Source: Opisthocomus hoazin
Lineage: Eukaryota; Chordata; Aves; Opisthocomiformes; Opisthocomidae
Direction: 5' to 3'
Length of the DNA: 64,000 bases
NCBI RefSeq assembly: GCF_030867145.1
Contig: NC_134418.1
Span: 54,411,682 to 54,475,681, forward strand
This document shows, piece after piece, positions 52,801-64,000 of this stretch (positions are counted from its first letter, which is position 1; every line of letters begins with the position of its first letter). The notes under the pieces were generated by a model that saw only the letters and a program-made list of their open reading frames with translations, made no database searches and was not told the DNA's origin. A program made the translations under genes and the position numbers.

Positions 52801-55800
52801 TCCTTGCAACCCTTAATATATAGAACCACTTGACACAAGAACTATTCTTCAGGAAGACTTACCATGGAAACACCAGGTCTGCCACTGTTAATCCTACAGA
52901 GAAACACGAAGAAACACATTATTTACCTCAAACCCTCCCTAAATTTTAACAACATTATTGCTGAGTTTCCAGAGGAGTTGCAGGCTGTTTGCAATTATTT
53001 GATGCCCCAAAATCTAAAACACGTTATAAAGAAAACATACAAAGAGCTAATCATCTCACTTCACTGCTTTCACCATTCTCCAAAAACAAAGTCCGAACTG
53101 ATCGCTGTGTCTTGGGAAAGATTTCAGGGGTGGGATCCTTGCTGTTCTCCACTAGGGCAGCACAATGCCCAACCCCTTCCCCATCAGCTTGTCAATCAAA
53201 GCATTATGTTCGTACAGCATCGAGCACCATCAGCTTGACTGTGGTCACAGAACAACACAGGAAAGTTAAACACATGAATCTCTGTCAAAAATGAAAAGGT
53301 TACACACAGATTGTGATCTGAAACTACGCCGTCACTGTGTGATGAGCAGGACTGTACGCTGCTCTGCCCATTAACCTAAGAGGCCAGATACCCTGCTGAG
53401 GCAGACTGGCACAGCATCCCAGCCTTCAGCTGAGCATCAGCTCGCTGCAGCAGCTGCAATGCTAACCATGTCTAGATGCTGCCGCAGTTAAAACGTAGAT
53501 TAACTGTCTCAATTGTACTTTACCATTCCAACTCTCATGTTTGAAGAACCAGTATTTTCCTCCTCCATAGTTAACAAACACCATAATTATAAGAGAGAGC
53601 CTAAAAAGACAACAAAAGCACACACAAAGTATCACATGTCGATGAAATACATAGATATGAACACACAGTTAATGTTTACCCCCATTAGGACATTTCTAAC
53701 TGTGAGATCTGGCTTATTTTATTTTTAAAGCAAGATTATGTACAAGGTTTCCAGCTTTGCCAAACGGGAAGCAGCGTTTCAAAGATCATGGGTGGCGGTG
53801 AACCAAAGTAAGCTCCTTCACATAGCGTTTTCGCACTGAACATATGTTGTTCTTTTCCACCCTCTGCCACAACTTTAATGTTTCCTCAAACTAGATCAAC
53901 TGCAAAGTGTTTTGGAAAATCCAAGATTTAAAACCTTGAGTATCTTCCAAGTAAAACAGACCCCCTTGAACCCTCCATCTGCTATGTATTTCCATACACT
54001 GTCAAACTGCCATTGGAAAAATCTCATTCCCCTTGGAAGAACTGCTTTTGAGCAAAGTCTTCTGCTCACCCTCGGAATGTGTCCAGTGAACGTAGCCGCT
54101 GCCGAGAGGCCGTGCTCCACAAACGCGGGGTGGGATCGCTGCTAACAGAGTCTGTTGTTTTCGGGGACCCGAGCTCCTTCAGGAACAAACCAGACACCAG
54201 ATCGGCAAGTCAGCAGCTGCATCAGCTGCCTAGAGAACAAAGATCAGTAAACTGCAGACTTTCACATACTGTGTTTGTCTTTGTTCTCCCCATCTTCCTC
54301 TTCCTTTTGTTTCCCCACTTGCTACTTCTAACCCCTTCACGACTCCACCATATTGCAATAATATTTGCAGATGCTCCACACTCCCCCTTTGACCGGGGTG
54401 GAAACAAAATATGCAGTGAAAAAAGGCTGTGTTTGAGACTAATGAGAGCCGAATCCAGCTGAAATCAGCCACAGATTTGCTGTCACTGTGAGTGCTGCTT
54501 CACAAGAGTTGAGCAGATCCAATTGTTGACTCTCAAACAGGATCCATCCCATCCCACTGGCACCTGTCTAACACCACAGAGAGACTGTTTAGAGAGCTAA
54601 ATCAGCCACTACTTTTAAATGCAGGAGTGGCTTCTTTCCAATCAAGTTCCCTAAATCACTCTGATCAGCTCCAGTAACAGCATAAAGAAGCAGACATGGC
54701 TGTAACACAGCTATGGAGACGCACAACTACAAGAACAGCTGCAGAGCTCTGCTCCCAAGTCTTTTGATTCTAGACAGGTTTGGACCTCCTAGATGTGAAG
54801 CCCAGACTGTGATGATCTGTCTATTTGTACTACAAAACACATCTCACACAGTGATGCCAGGTCTAGAGCTGCCAGAGAAATGTTGACTTCAGTGTAGATC
54901 CTGCTAAAATTCCTACTGTGCTGGAAGCAGACATGAAAGCTAGCACTTCTTCCCTTCCCTTACTTCGTCTATGTCAGAAGTGGACAGTATTTTCACCAAC
55001 ACGTTTGCTTCAAGGGAACCAAAGAGGGCACAAAGCTGTATGTTCGAGACTTGCAAAAGCTCTATTGGGAATCCACTAAACTTGCATGGAAACCCTGTCT
55101 AGCATTCTCCATTGCCCGTCTAACTTCAATACAAGATTTGCCAAGGGGAACATGCACAAGGAGATGACTAGTAATAAACAAGTTCCCAGATGTCCAGATA
55201 ATGTGTGTTCCTCAGAGGTGAAAACATTACAGAATGCAAATTAAAGACACTGTGGTCACTCACGGAATTAATCAGACGATCAGTTTCTCTGGGGTTCAGT
55301 TTCTTATAAACCCAGTTTCTGACTGGATCAATTCTGAAAATTAGTAACAGTTTAAAACACAACACAAAACAAGAAGTACTTTATAGCCAATTTCATCTTA
55401 ATATCAACGATTCAGCAGCATAAATCAAAAGTTGCGGCAGTCTCTATTTCTGTTTTCCCAGCTCACATACGCAATACTGAGATTCAGCCAGTACCTGGGA
55501 CCTCAGTTAAGTCCAGCTCTGTAAGTACACTGCCACAAGCTCAGGTTCAGGGGCTTTATTCTTGGGTCGTTTACAGGCAGGGACGACTCACGTCATTCAG
55601 TACACAAGATGGAAGGCTCCATACGCTACACACACTGATGTCCCACTGACTTGTATTGCCAGTTCAGGGCTAGACCCAGGAACAAGTCACAGGAGGGTAA
55701 GGCAGGGTGTGTGCAAGCTTACAGTGGACACCCGCAGCTCTGCAGTAACCGCTCTACGTACAAGCTAACGAGGCTGCAAGATATCCCTCAAGGGAAATCC

Positions 55801-58340
55801 TATCACTCTGTATTTATTATCATATGGACAGCTACCACAGCTGAACTTGTACACGTCAACCTGATAACAGGATCTGATCTGCAAGCAGGGCTACTGTGGG
55901 ACTGCTTACACTACCACATTACTGCGTGTGTTTTGAAACTGGCAGCCCCACTTCACGTGTAAGAAGGTATTACAATACTGTTCACTTACTTCATAAAAAG
56001 GCGTCCAACAATCAGGATAGCAAGGATCCCCGTGTAAACCAGGAAAGCAAAGAGAATAGCTACATGAAAGGGAGAAGAACACAACTCTATAAATGATCTA
56101 ACAAAACCATTCAGCAGCCTGGGCTTGGCCAAGTGTGGCACAAACATGACAAAAAACCCAGCCCACCAATCATCACATCACCTTCTCCATGCAATACATA
56201 TCTCCAGCATCAGTCCCAGAGGAAAAAAAGAAAAAAACAACAAACCACAACAAAACCCCAAAACAACCCAAAACAAAAGCAGGATAGTTTCAAAGTGCAG
56301 CTCAGGGACTGCACAACTCGGCATAAAAAAGGCAAAATAAAACTGCACTGCATCACAAGGCAATGGTCAGAAAAGAGCTGATGTGCTATACATTCTGAAG
56401 AAGAAACTAGAGATTTAGAAACAGCCTCAACACAAAGAAGACAGGGGAGAGGGTAACACACCAAGTTTGCAAGCATGCAGATTTTTTTTCACAGCTGGAA
56501 GACTGGAAGGACTGAAGAATAACCTAATATAAAGGAAAAGAATGGAAGAGACGTAGATGAGAGTTTGAAACAGGAAAGGAGATGAACGAAAAAGCAAGAC
56601 GTGAGGTTTAAAACTAAAAGCACAACAACAAACAAAAGTTTAAACACTGTATGAATTGTTTCCCATTTTGTGAGAAGAAAGATAGAGGCAAGAAGAGGGA
56701 TTCTGTGCACATACATAAACATGCAGGGGAACAGGAACTAACTACAAAAATATCTCCCTCTGGACACATACCCACTTATTTTTCTAAGCTAATCCCTGCT
56801 GCAAAAAGGTTGTGGTCACACAGCATATCATGTGAAGAGGCCTGATCCTGGTCAGGGCCTCAAGACGAACATATAAATCGTAAAGAGGTAAGATCCTGAG
56901 AGAGGAGCAAGCCCATGACACATCTTCAGCACAGCATAACTGGCTGCACAGGCTTTTTAGCAAGTTGGTTCTGCTGGGAGACATGCAGGTTGTAGAATGA
57001 AAGGGGAAAACAGAGCATTACATACGGAGGTAGCTGTTGATAGGGCCTTCATTGATGACTAGGTCACAAGAAACACTTTTGGTTCTTGTACTTAGGGTCT
57101 TTACCACAAGGGAATAATTGCCAAACTCTCCAAAATGATACTGAATCCTGCAAAGGATAAAGGAAATGAAACTTGCTGAGCCATCACTGCGAAGTTCAGG
57201 CACCACGGCAGCATTTGGGGGGCTGTAAGCCTGAATGCTTGCAGGAAAGGCAAGCTGAAAACTCGGCCTAACAGCATGATCTAGCGACGAGGTGCCTGGC
57301 TCTGCCTTTGGCAAACATTACCCTCCCCTAGCCCAGCACAGATGCTTTACCACACATGCACTGCCTACCACATCACCTGTCTTCTCGAACTACAGACTCT
57401 CCGCCAGAGAAACCAGGTGCTTGCACATACTGGCTCAGTGCACACCATTTCAGCTCCTGCTTGTGCCTAGACCCTTCCAGCACAGTTCTGATGCACACCA
57501 CAGCTACAGCAGTGGAGGAAGGGCTGAGCTCCAGGTCCAAGCAGCCAGGAAAAAGCAGGTGATGAGCAGGCAACAAATAGGCACATGGCTTCAGGTAAAA
57601 AACCCCTAAATACAGGACAGAGCTACCCAGGTGTTCTCCAGGGCTGGGCCACCTACTTGCAGAGCTCCCCGTCACCCACAGAGCCGTTGAGCAAAAGGGT
57701 GAGCGGATGCTGGGTATCGACCGCGACTGCCGCCATGCCCGGTGTTCTCGGGCTCCCGTTGCTCGGCGGGACGAACGCCAGGAACTGATACAAGCACTGT
57801 GGAAGAAGAGCGGGAGGGGAGCTCGTCAGTCCCAAAGCGGAGGGAAGGCGGCCCTGCCTCGCACAGCGGCCAAGCCAAGGGCAGCTGCCCAGGGGCCGGA
57901 GCGGCCCCCGCGGCGGGGCTTCCCGGCGCGCCGCCGGAAGGTTACACTGACGCGAAGCCAGCCAGCGAAGCCACGGGGAGACGCCAGCGAGGCCCAGCAG
58001 TCCCGCCGAGGCCCGGGGCCGGGCTGCCACAAGCAGAGGCCGTGGGGTGACACCGACACTGCACGACCCCTCCGCGGGGCCCTCCGCTCACCTGGTGGCA
58101 GGCGCCCGAGAGGGCGGCCAGGCGGAGGCCCGGCACCGGCAGCTCGTTGCGGACGAGCAGCAGGGCCTGGTCCATCCGCCCCGGGGGGGGCCGCCCCGCC
58201 GCCTCCCCCCTGCGGGGCCCGGCCGCGGGCCCGCTCCCCTCCGGCGGGCTCTCCCCGTGCGGCTGCGTGAGGCCGGGCGCCATCAGCAGGGCGCCCAGCG
58301 CCGCCGCCGCCGCCGCCACCAGCCCCGCCGCCGCCGCCAT
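46621..58340 (-). CDS. HGSNAT: Heparan-alpha-glucosaminide N-acetyltransferase (17 coding exons, 640 aa)
   Basis: HGSNAT is a polytopic lysosomal membrane enzyme (about 11 membrane spans in the family). It transfers acetyl from cytosolic acetyl-CoA to the terminal glucosamine of heparan sulfate in the lumen; loss in humans causes Sanfilippo syndrome C. Joined exons give 1923 nt. The N-terminus is an Ala-rich signal/anchor. A luminal domain follows with N-glycosylation sequons NGS (exon 2) and NYS (exon 3); a third, NCT, lies in exon 12. Later come a dileucine-type ETDRLI (210-215), the catalytic-His segment FFKHESWNG with His274 (human His269), and multiple hydrophobic spans ending in YRRRIFWKI. 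Every intron after the first exon falls where I recall human HGSNAT introns; the human first intron is missing. The gene is tail to tail with INTS10 and head to head with POMK. It looks intact. Confidence 0.98.
47832..47944 (-). CDS. HGSNAT: HGSNAT exon 16 (aa 543-581)
   Basis: Reads [16 protein letters not shown]...; a membrane span followed by [16 protein letters not shown]. Acceptor gcgtag, donor gtcagt. Confidence 0.96.
48084..48154 (-). CDS. HGSNAT: HGSNAT exon 15 (aa 520-543)
   Basis: Reads [16 protein letters not shown]... ending in PINKNL; acceptor ttgcag, donor gtaagc splitting Trp543. Confidence 0.96.
48267..48344 (-). CDS. HGSNAT: HGSNAT exon 14 (aa 494-519)
   Basis: Reads [16 protein letters not shown]...; acceptor tattag, donor gtaagt, both phase 0. 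Confidence 0.96.
49527..49613 (-). CDS. HGSNAT: HGSNAT exon 13 (aa 465-493)
   Basis: Contains the strongly conserved [11 protein letters not shown] segment; acceptor tctaag, donor gtacct, both phase 0. Confidence 0.97.
49767..49893 (-). CDS. HGSNAT: HGSNAT exon 12 (aa 422-464)
   Basis: Reads [16 protein letters not shown]... with sequon NCT and the conserved [11 protein letters not shown]; acceptor gtctag, donor gtaagt. Confidence 0.97.
50489..50610 (-). CDS. HGSNAT: HGSNAT exon 11 (aa 382-422)
   Basis: Contains [11 protein letters not shown]... through [10 protein letters not shown], a membrane span; acceptor atgcag, donor gtaaga. Confidence 0.97.
51311..51426 (-). CDS. HGSNAT: HGSNAT exon 10 (aa 343-381)
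   Basis: Reads [16 protein letters not shown]...; acceptor ttccag, donor gtgagt. Confidence 0.97.
51801..51961 (-). CDS. HGSNAT: HGSNAT exon 9 (aa 289-343)
   Basis: Reads [16 protein letters not shown]... and ends [10 protein letters not shown]; acceptor ctccag, donor gtgagc splitting Leu343. Confidence 0.97.
52863..52893 (-). CDS. HGSNAT: HGSNAT exon 8, 31-nt microexon (aa 279-289)
   Basis: Encodes LTVADLVFP between two split codons. Acceptor ctgtag and donor gtaagt are both strong. The size matches the human exon as I recall its coding boundaries. Skipping it would shift the frame. Confidence 0.95.
53524..53600 (-). CDS. HGSNAT: HGSNAT exon 7 (aa 253-279), catalytic His
   Basis: Reads [17 protein letters not shown] then FFKHESWN. 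His274 corresponds to the human residue linked to acetyl transfer. Acceptor ttttag, donor gtaaag. Confidence 0.97.
54070..54176 (-). CDS. HGSNAT: HGSNAT exon 6 (aa 218-253)
   Basis: Reads [16 protein letters not shown]... and ends [10 protein letters not shown]; acceptor cctgaag, donor gtgagc. A cytosolic loop that is variable in its middle and conserved at both ends. Confidence 0.96.
55264..55333 (-). CDS. HGSNAT: HGSNAT exon 5 (aa 194-217)
   Basis: Reads [16 protein letters not shown] then TDRLINS; ETDRLI fits the [DE]xxxL[LI] lysosomal sorting pattern. Acceptor tttcag, donor gtgagt. Confidence 0.96.
55990..56059 (-). CDS. HGSNAT: HGSNAT exon 4 (aa 171-194), first core membrane span
   Basis: Reads [16 protein letters not shown]..., a single hydrophobic span; acceptor catgtag, donor gtaagt. 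Diverged from human but in the right place and frame. Confidence 0.94.
56219..56280. repeat. A/C-rich low-complexity tract in HGSNAT intron 3
   Basis: Mixed A runs and CAAAAC-type units, giving a U/G-rich tract in HGSNAT RNA about 160-220 nt before exon 4. Confidence 0.8.
57026..57147 (-). CDS. HGSNAT: HGSNAT exon 3 (aa 130-171)
   Basis: Reads [16 protein letters not shown]... with sequon NYS and ends INSYL; acceptor tttgcag, donor gtatgt splitting Pro171. Confidence 0.97.
57657..57796 (-). CDS. HGSNAT: HGSNAT exon 2 (aa 84-130)
   Basis: Reads [16 protein letters not shown]... with [13 protein letters not shown] (sequon) and ends GELC; acceptor tccacag, donor gtaggt splitting Lys130. Confidence 0.96.
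58092..58340 (-). CDS. HGSNAT: HGSNAT exon 1 (aa 1-83)
   Basis: The ATG is followed by an Ala-rich hydrophobic stretch ([15 protein letters not shown]), a Gly/Pro-rich linker, then [17 protein letters not shown], which aligns with human MDQALLLIHNELL. Donor gtgagc on a codon boundary. An in-frame Met at residue 56 is a possible second start, but it would lose the signal segment. Confidence 0.9.
58300..58338. repeat. Interrupted GCC trinucleotide repeat in HGSNAT exon 1
   Basis: Six GCC units (58300-58317) and four more (58327-58338), broken by a short interruption. On the coding strand they encode the Ala run of the signal segment. Confidence 0.9.
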
Positions 58341-58631
58341 GTCGCTGCTCTCCGCCCTGGGGCGGCGCCGCCACCGCCCTGCGCGGCCGCGGCGGGGCCG
58401 GGAGGTGCCGTCCGTCCCTTCCCCCGCCCCGCTCGGGAAGGCGGGAGGACGGACAGCGCGCGGAGCTGCCCTGAGCGTCCGCCGCTGCCACGCGCGGCCT
58501 GTCCCGTCGGCTGCGGGCTCGGGGCGGCGGCGGGGCCTGCCATGTTAGAGCCCCACAGACGCTTACCCCCGGGCTGGGGAGAGGGTCCTGCTTAGCCTCC
58601 GTCTGTCACGGAGAGCGCAGAAGGCGCGGCC
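58341..58631. promoter_or_regulatory. HGSNAT/POMK bidirectional promoter
   Basis: Only 291 bp separate the HGSNAT ATG (- strand) from the POMK ATG (+ strand). The interval is CpG-dense with a GC box (58421-58430) and no TATA box. The CpG island runs from about 57,740 to 58,620. Both 5' UTRs must fit inside it unless upstream noncoding exons exist elsewhere. Confidence 0.8.
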
Positions 58632-60499
<1,868 letters not shown>

Positions 60500-60619
60500 T
60501 GAGACAAACAACATACTGAAGTTGATGTCCTTCCTATTTATTTAGCTTGCCTGAAGGGAAAAATCTCCGTCCCCAAAACTGAGAAGAAAAGAGCAACTGA
60601 AGTTGTACCTTTTGATTAA

Positions 60620-60633
60620 AATAAATAAATAAA
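60620..60633 (+). terminator. POMK: POMK poly(A) signals, overlapping AATAAA x3
   Basis: Three overlapping AATAAA hexamers (60620, 60624, 60628) about 120 nt after the stop. Another AATAAA lies at 60754-60759. The longer 3' UTRs usual for this gene cannot be excluded. Confidence 0.5.
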
Positions 60634-60759
60634 TCAGTGCAGTGCTGGAGCTGTGCAAACTTTCCGTTAGCATGTTTAATCTATCATTGGAAGAGGGGGA
60701 GGGAGAGAAATGAAGTTGGGTGGGTTGGGGGGGAAATTTTTTCATTAAGAAATAATAAA

Positions 60760-63700
60760 TTTTCTTTTGCAACATTTACACAGAAACTCTCTTAAAAAAA
60801 TTACAGAAAAAGAGTTTTAAAAAAAATTGGTCCACTTAAACTGATTGGCAGAGGACTGGAGAGCAGAGACCATGGCAGGTGCCCCAGAAGCTTTGTGCTG
60901 ATTCCTGTGGCTTTGGTCCATGTCTTATCCACAAAGTCCTCACCCGCTTCCCCATGCAGTAAAAGGAGCGGTTACTGAGAAAGGAGTACCCCAGTTCACT
61001 TCAGATTTTGGTGAACCCTGATGCCAGAGCCCCAAGGGCAGTCTTTCCTTGCTGGATGGGGAACAGGTTGTTCTTGGAGCTGTAGGGACATTGCTCTGTG
61101 GGCCGCGTATTGCACACCAGCAAGCATGTGGCTACTTCGTGAGCAAGCAGATGATGCAGATCCTGAAGAGACTTTTTACAGACATGAGCTCTTGGTTTTC
61201 AAGCCTTTGTCCCATGGTATTCTCAGATGAGCTCTTTGGAGATGAAGCTGTAAAGCAGAGGAGTCTCTTGCTCTTTTTTAATTCACAGAAATCCTGAGCG
61301 CTTTGGAAGAGAGCTGAAGCGTATCTTTTTTTCATTCGCTTATCCTTGATGAGTGTCATCATGACCTGATGGAAGTGGGGAGAACAAGGACTGGAAGAGA
61401 ATGTGACTTCCTTCCACAGCAATGAGTACTAAATGTGAGCTTTGGAAAGTAAAAGCCCTAGATTCAGAGCATGCAACTCTATTGGGTCTGAATTCCAAGC
61501 CCACTAAGCATAAAGAAAGACTGCTTTTTTGTTCATTGTGTTTAGGAGAAAGCTTTTGGTACCTGCATGGATGTTACAGCCTGGTACCAACAGCTGGAGA
61601 GGAAGAATAATGATGCTCTTTAATCCAGCAGTAGGCTCTAGTGGGATTGGGATGCACTTGTTCTCGGTGAAAAAAACAGGAACAGTATGAACGAGACACA
61701 TGGACTTTACCGTTATGTACCTATGGACTTTCTGTTCTGTGGACTGTTTGAAAGACCTAAGGGCCTAAGACAACTTCCATGTTTTGAATTGAGAGGTGAT
61801 TTGTAAGCAGAGAAGTGCACAGTCCTTTCTGCCGTAGAGTTTGGTTCTGTTCTTTGCTGTGCTGATGTTCCTCTTTACCTAAACGAGCCGTGTTATGACT
61901 GCACTGAGAACATGCAGTCAGTTTGTGTACATAATATTCAAACGTACCTGTGTTCTATTGCTACCAGAATTTTATTATAAATGGGAAAACTTTCCTGCAA
62001 ACGACTAAATTCATACCTGATCACACACAATGCCAGCAGGCGCCTTTTAAAGGCTGCTCGTTATGCCTTTCCTTTCCCTCTGGTCAGTCTATTTTCTTAT
62101 ATTAGCTGATTTTTGCCATTTTTCACTTGTGCCGTCCTTCCTGGCATCTTTCCTGCTCAGGTTGTCAGCAAGCAAAGCTCAGAAGCCAGGGTCTCCAAAA
62201 GAGAACAATGATTTTGGATGCTTCTTGTTTGTTTTGGATTTTTACTCAAAACACCTTAAAGATGCCCAGGGAAAAAGAATGCTCTCTCTGTTGTAAATGC
62301 ATCATCCAGCCCATGAACTCTTGAGTTGTTACTACTAGGGTTAAAGTTCTACAGTTCCATCATGGATCCAGGAGGTGCAACAGTTGGAAAAGCATCCTGT
62401 TACAGCTCCTCAAAGCCAGGGATCAAGCTTTGGAGGGCCACAAGTAAAATCTTTTGTGCGTCCCCAGCAATAACTTGTTATTTCTTGTTAGCCATCATGT
62501 ACACTTGAAAGAAAAATCAGCATCTGATGGCTGTGAAGTAAACATATCTTGTGTTTTTTATGAGAGTAGCAAGGACAGACAAGAAGAACCTGCCAAGCCT
62601 CTTATACTGGTCCCTCTTGGTTAATAGAAGCTTCTGCTTGGATTCTTGCTCTGTTGTATACCATTGCACCTTGCAAACAGCCATATTAACTTCACAGAGT
62701 TAAAAACAAATGAGGACAAATTCTGGTTCTGAGTAATTATCTTGCTGTGAAGATGTCTGTCTCTGTTCCTGGAGGAAATAGTTACAAATTTTTTTAGGAA
62801 AAGTTGTCTCCCGAAACATTCACTCTGAGCACTGGGTCCTCCACATGTCTCTTCCCCATTCTCTCTCCTTCAGCTTGTGTGTTGTCCAGCGTTGTATTTC
62901 AGCAGGAATAAATTACATTTGTTCTGAACACAGCATTATGGAACTTCAGTTTCTTTTTTGGGATATTGTTTCCGTCTACGATCAAACACTAGATGGCAGC
63001 ATGAAGGTCAGCTTCGCTTTAGCTATTAGCCGTTCCAGTCTCTCATGCCCTAACAGCGCCAGGATCTGGCCTTGAAGCCAGTATTGTGCTAGCAAACTTC
63101 CATAAACCCCTAGAAGATCTCATTGTGTTTGCATTAGCAAGTCTGTAGTAACTAGACAAATAGATATAAGGGCCATCAGAAGAGCCACAGATAATAGCTG
63201 AAGGTACTACCTCCCCTTTAACTTGCTCGTGGTATTTGTGTACTTTACTGTCCCTTTTAATCTCAACCTGGTGCAACCTCAACCAAGTTTGAGTGTCACC
63301 TCCATCTAATCTTTCAGTAAATCAGAGGAGTTTGCAATCTCTCCATCTTTCTGTTTTTCCCCACTAAGCCCTTCCACAATTTCAAGATTGCATGAAACCT
63401 GTCCTTCCCACATTTCAAGCTTCATTTCCCTTAAAGAGAAGAGGCAAGGCCTCACAGAGAGGGAAGAAGAGGTGGGACAGCCCTATATGCAGTTGCCTAC
63501 TGTGGTGGTGCAGCCCACCCCACCCCGGCAACCCCAGAACCAGCCAACACTGTGTTCTTGCTTGCGCTGCAGGAGTAGCTGGCTGGTGTGCAGTGAATCG
63601 GGACGACTTGGCGCTCTCCTTGTGTCTGTACAAGAGCAGCGAGTTGGGCCCATCAGGCACCCCTGACCGCACCTGAAACTCCCGATGCCTGCAGTGGCAC

Positions 63701-64000
63701 CCACCTGGTACATGTCAGAACCGTACCTTCTGGGTAGTGCTGGAATTGTAAAGTTTCTGTCTAAATATCAGGATTGCATCATGTGGATTGTGACCAGGAT
63801 GGAAAATGACTGATGCCTAAAGTCAATCATCTTGAGACCCTATGAACAGTGGTACCAGGTGAGGCCCTTTGAGCTCTTCTGGTCCGCAGCGGGCTGTGCC
63901 CAGTAACTCCCTCTGAGTGGGACGCTTCTCAGAGTAACTCGAACTCTGTCGGCATTACCTGGGCTGATCTCCTTGAGACTCAACCTTCACCTGTTGAGAG
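60760..64000. other. POMK 3' flank, no gene recognised
   Basis: Only short unsupported frames and no CR1 or other repeat body that I recognise. Part may be extended POMK 3' UTR. Confidence 0.5.

Noticed and set aside
57826-58491. 221-codon - strand frame overlapping HGSNAT exon 1 in another frame
   Set aside because: The CpG island is so GC-rich that stops are rare in every frame; the product is low-complexity Gly/Ala/Pro/Arg and crosses the HGSNAT donor site.

Overview
This is a vertebrate nuclear window, almost certainly from a bird. Introns are compact, repeats are sparse, and nearly all recognisable interspersed repeats are CR1 LINE fragments with the avian 3' tail of repeated ATTCTATG- or ATTCTGTG-type octamers. 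No ERV, CRISPR, bacterial or plasmid-like content could be demonstrated.

Three complete protein-coding genes lie in the right 40 kb. INTS10 (Integrator complex subunit 10, + strand, ATG 24294, stop 45401-45403) has 17 coding exons that join in frame to 710 codons. HGSNAT (lysosomal heparan-alpha-glucosaminide N-acetyltransferase, - strand, ATG 58340, stop 46621-46623) has 17 coding exons giving 640 codons. POMK (protein O-mannose kinase, + strand, 58632-60499) has two coding exons giving 353 codons. I placed every exon by recalling the vertebrate protein and then requiring AG/GT splice sites and a kept frame at every junction. INTS10 and HGSNAT converge tail to tail: candidate poly(A) signals are about 140 bp apart. 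HGSNAT and POMK are head to head, with 291 bp between their start codons inside a CpG island.

The left 24 kb (1 to about 23,990) holds no coding exon I can recognise: AT-rich sequence, two CR1 fragments, a 73-bp tandem duplication and some homopolymer or simple repeats. A CpG island with GC boxes, a CRE and an NRF-1 palindrome marks the INTS10 promoter. The right end (about 60,760-64,000) is POMK 3' flank without a recognised gene.

Functionally the genes are unrelated housekeeping genes: snRNA 3' processing and transcription attenuation (INTS10), lysosomal heparan sulfate breakdown (HGSNAT) and alpha-dystroglycan matriglycan synthesis (POMK). The most interesting points are an INTS10 intron with U12-type splice signals (Integrator itself processes U12 snRNA), a long imperfect hairpin in INTS10 intron 5, the compact HGSNAT/POMK bidirectional promoter, apparent absence of the first HGSNAT intron, and a gene order that seems to differ from human.
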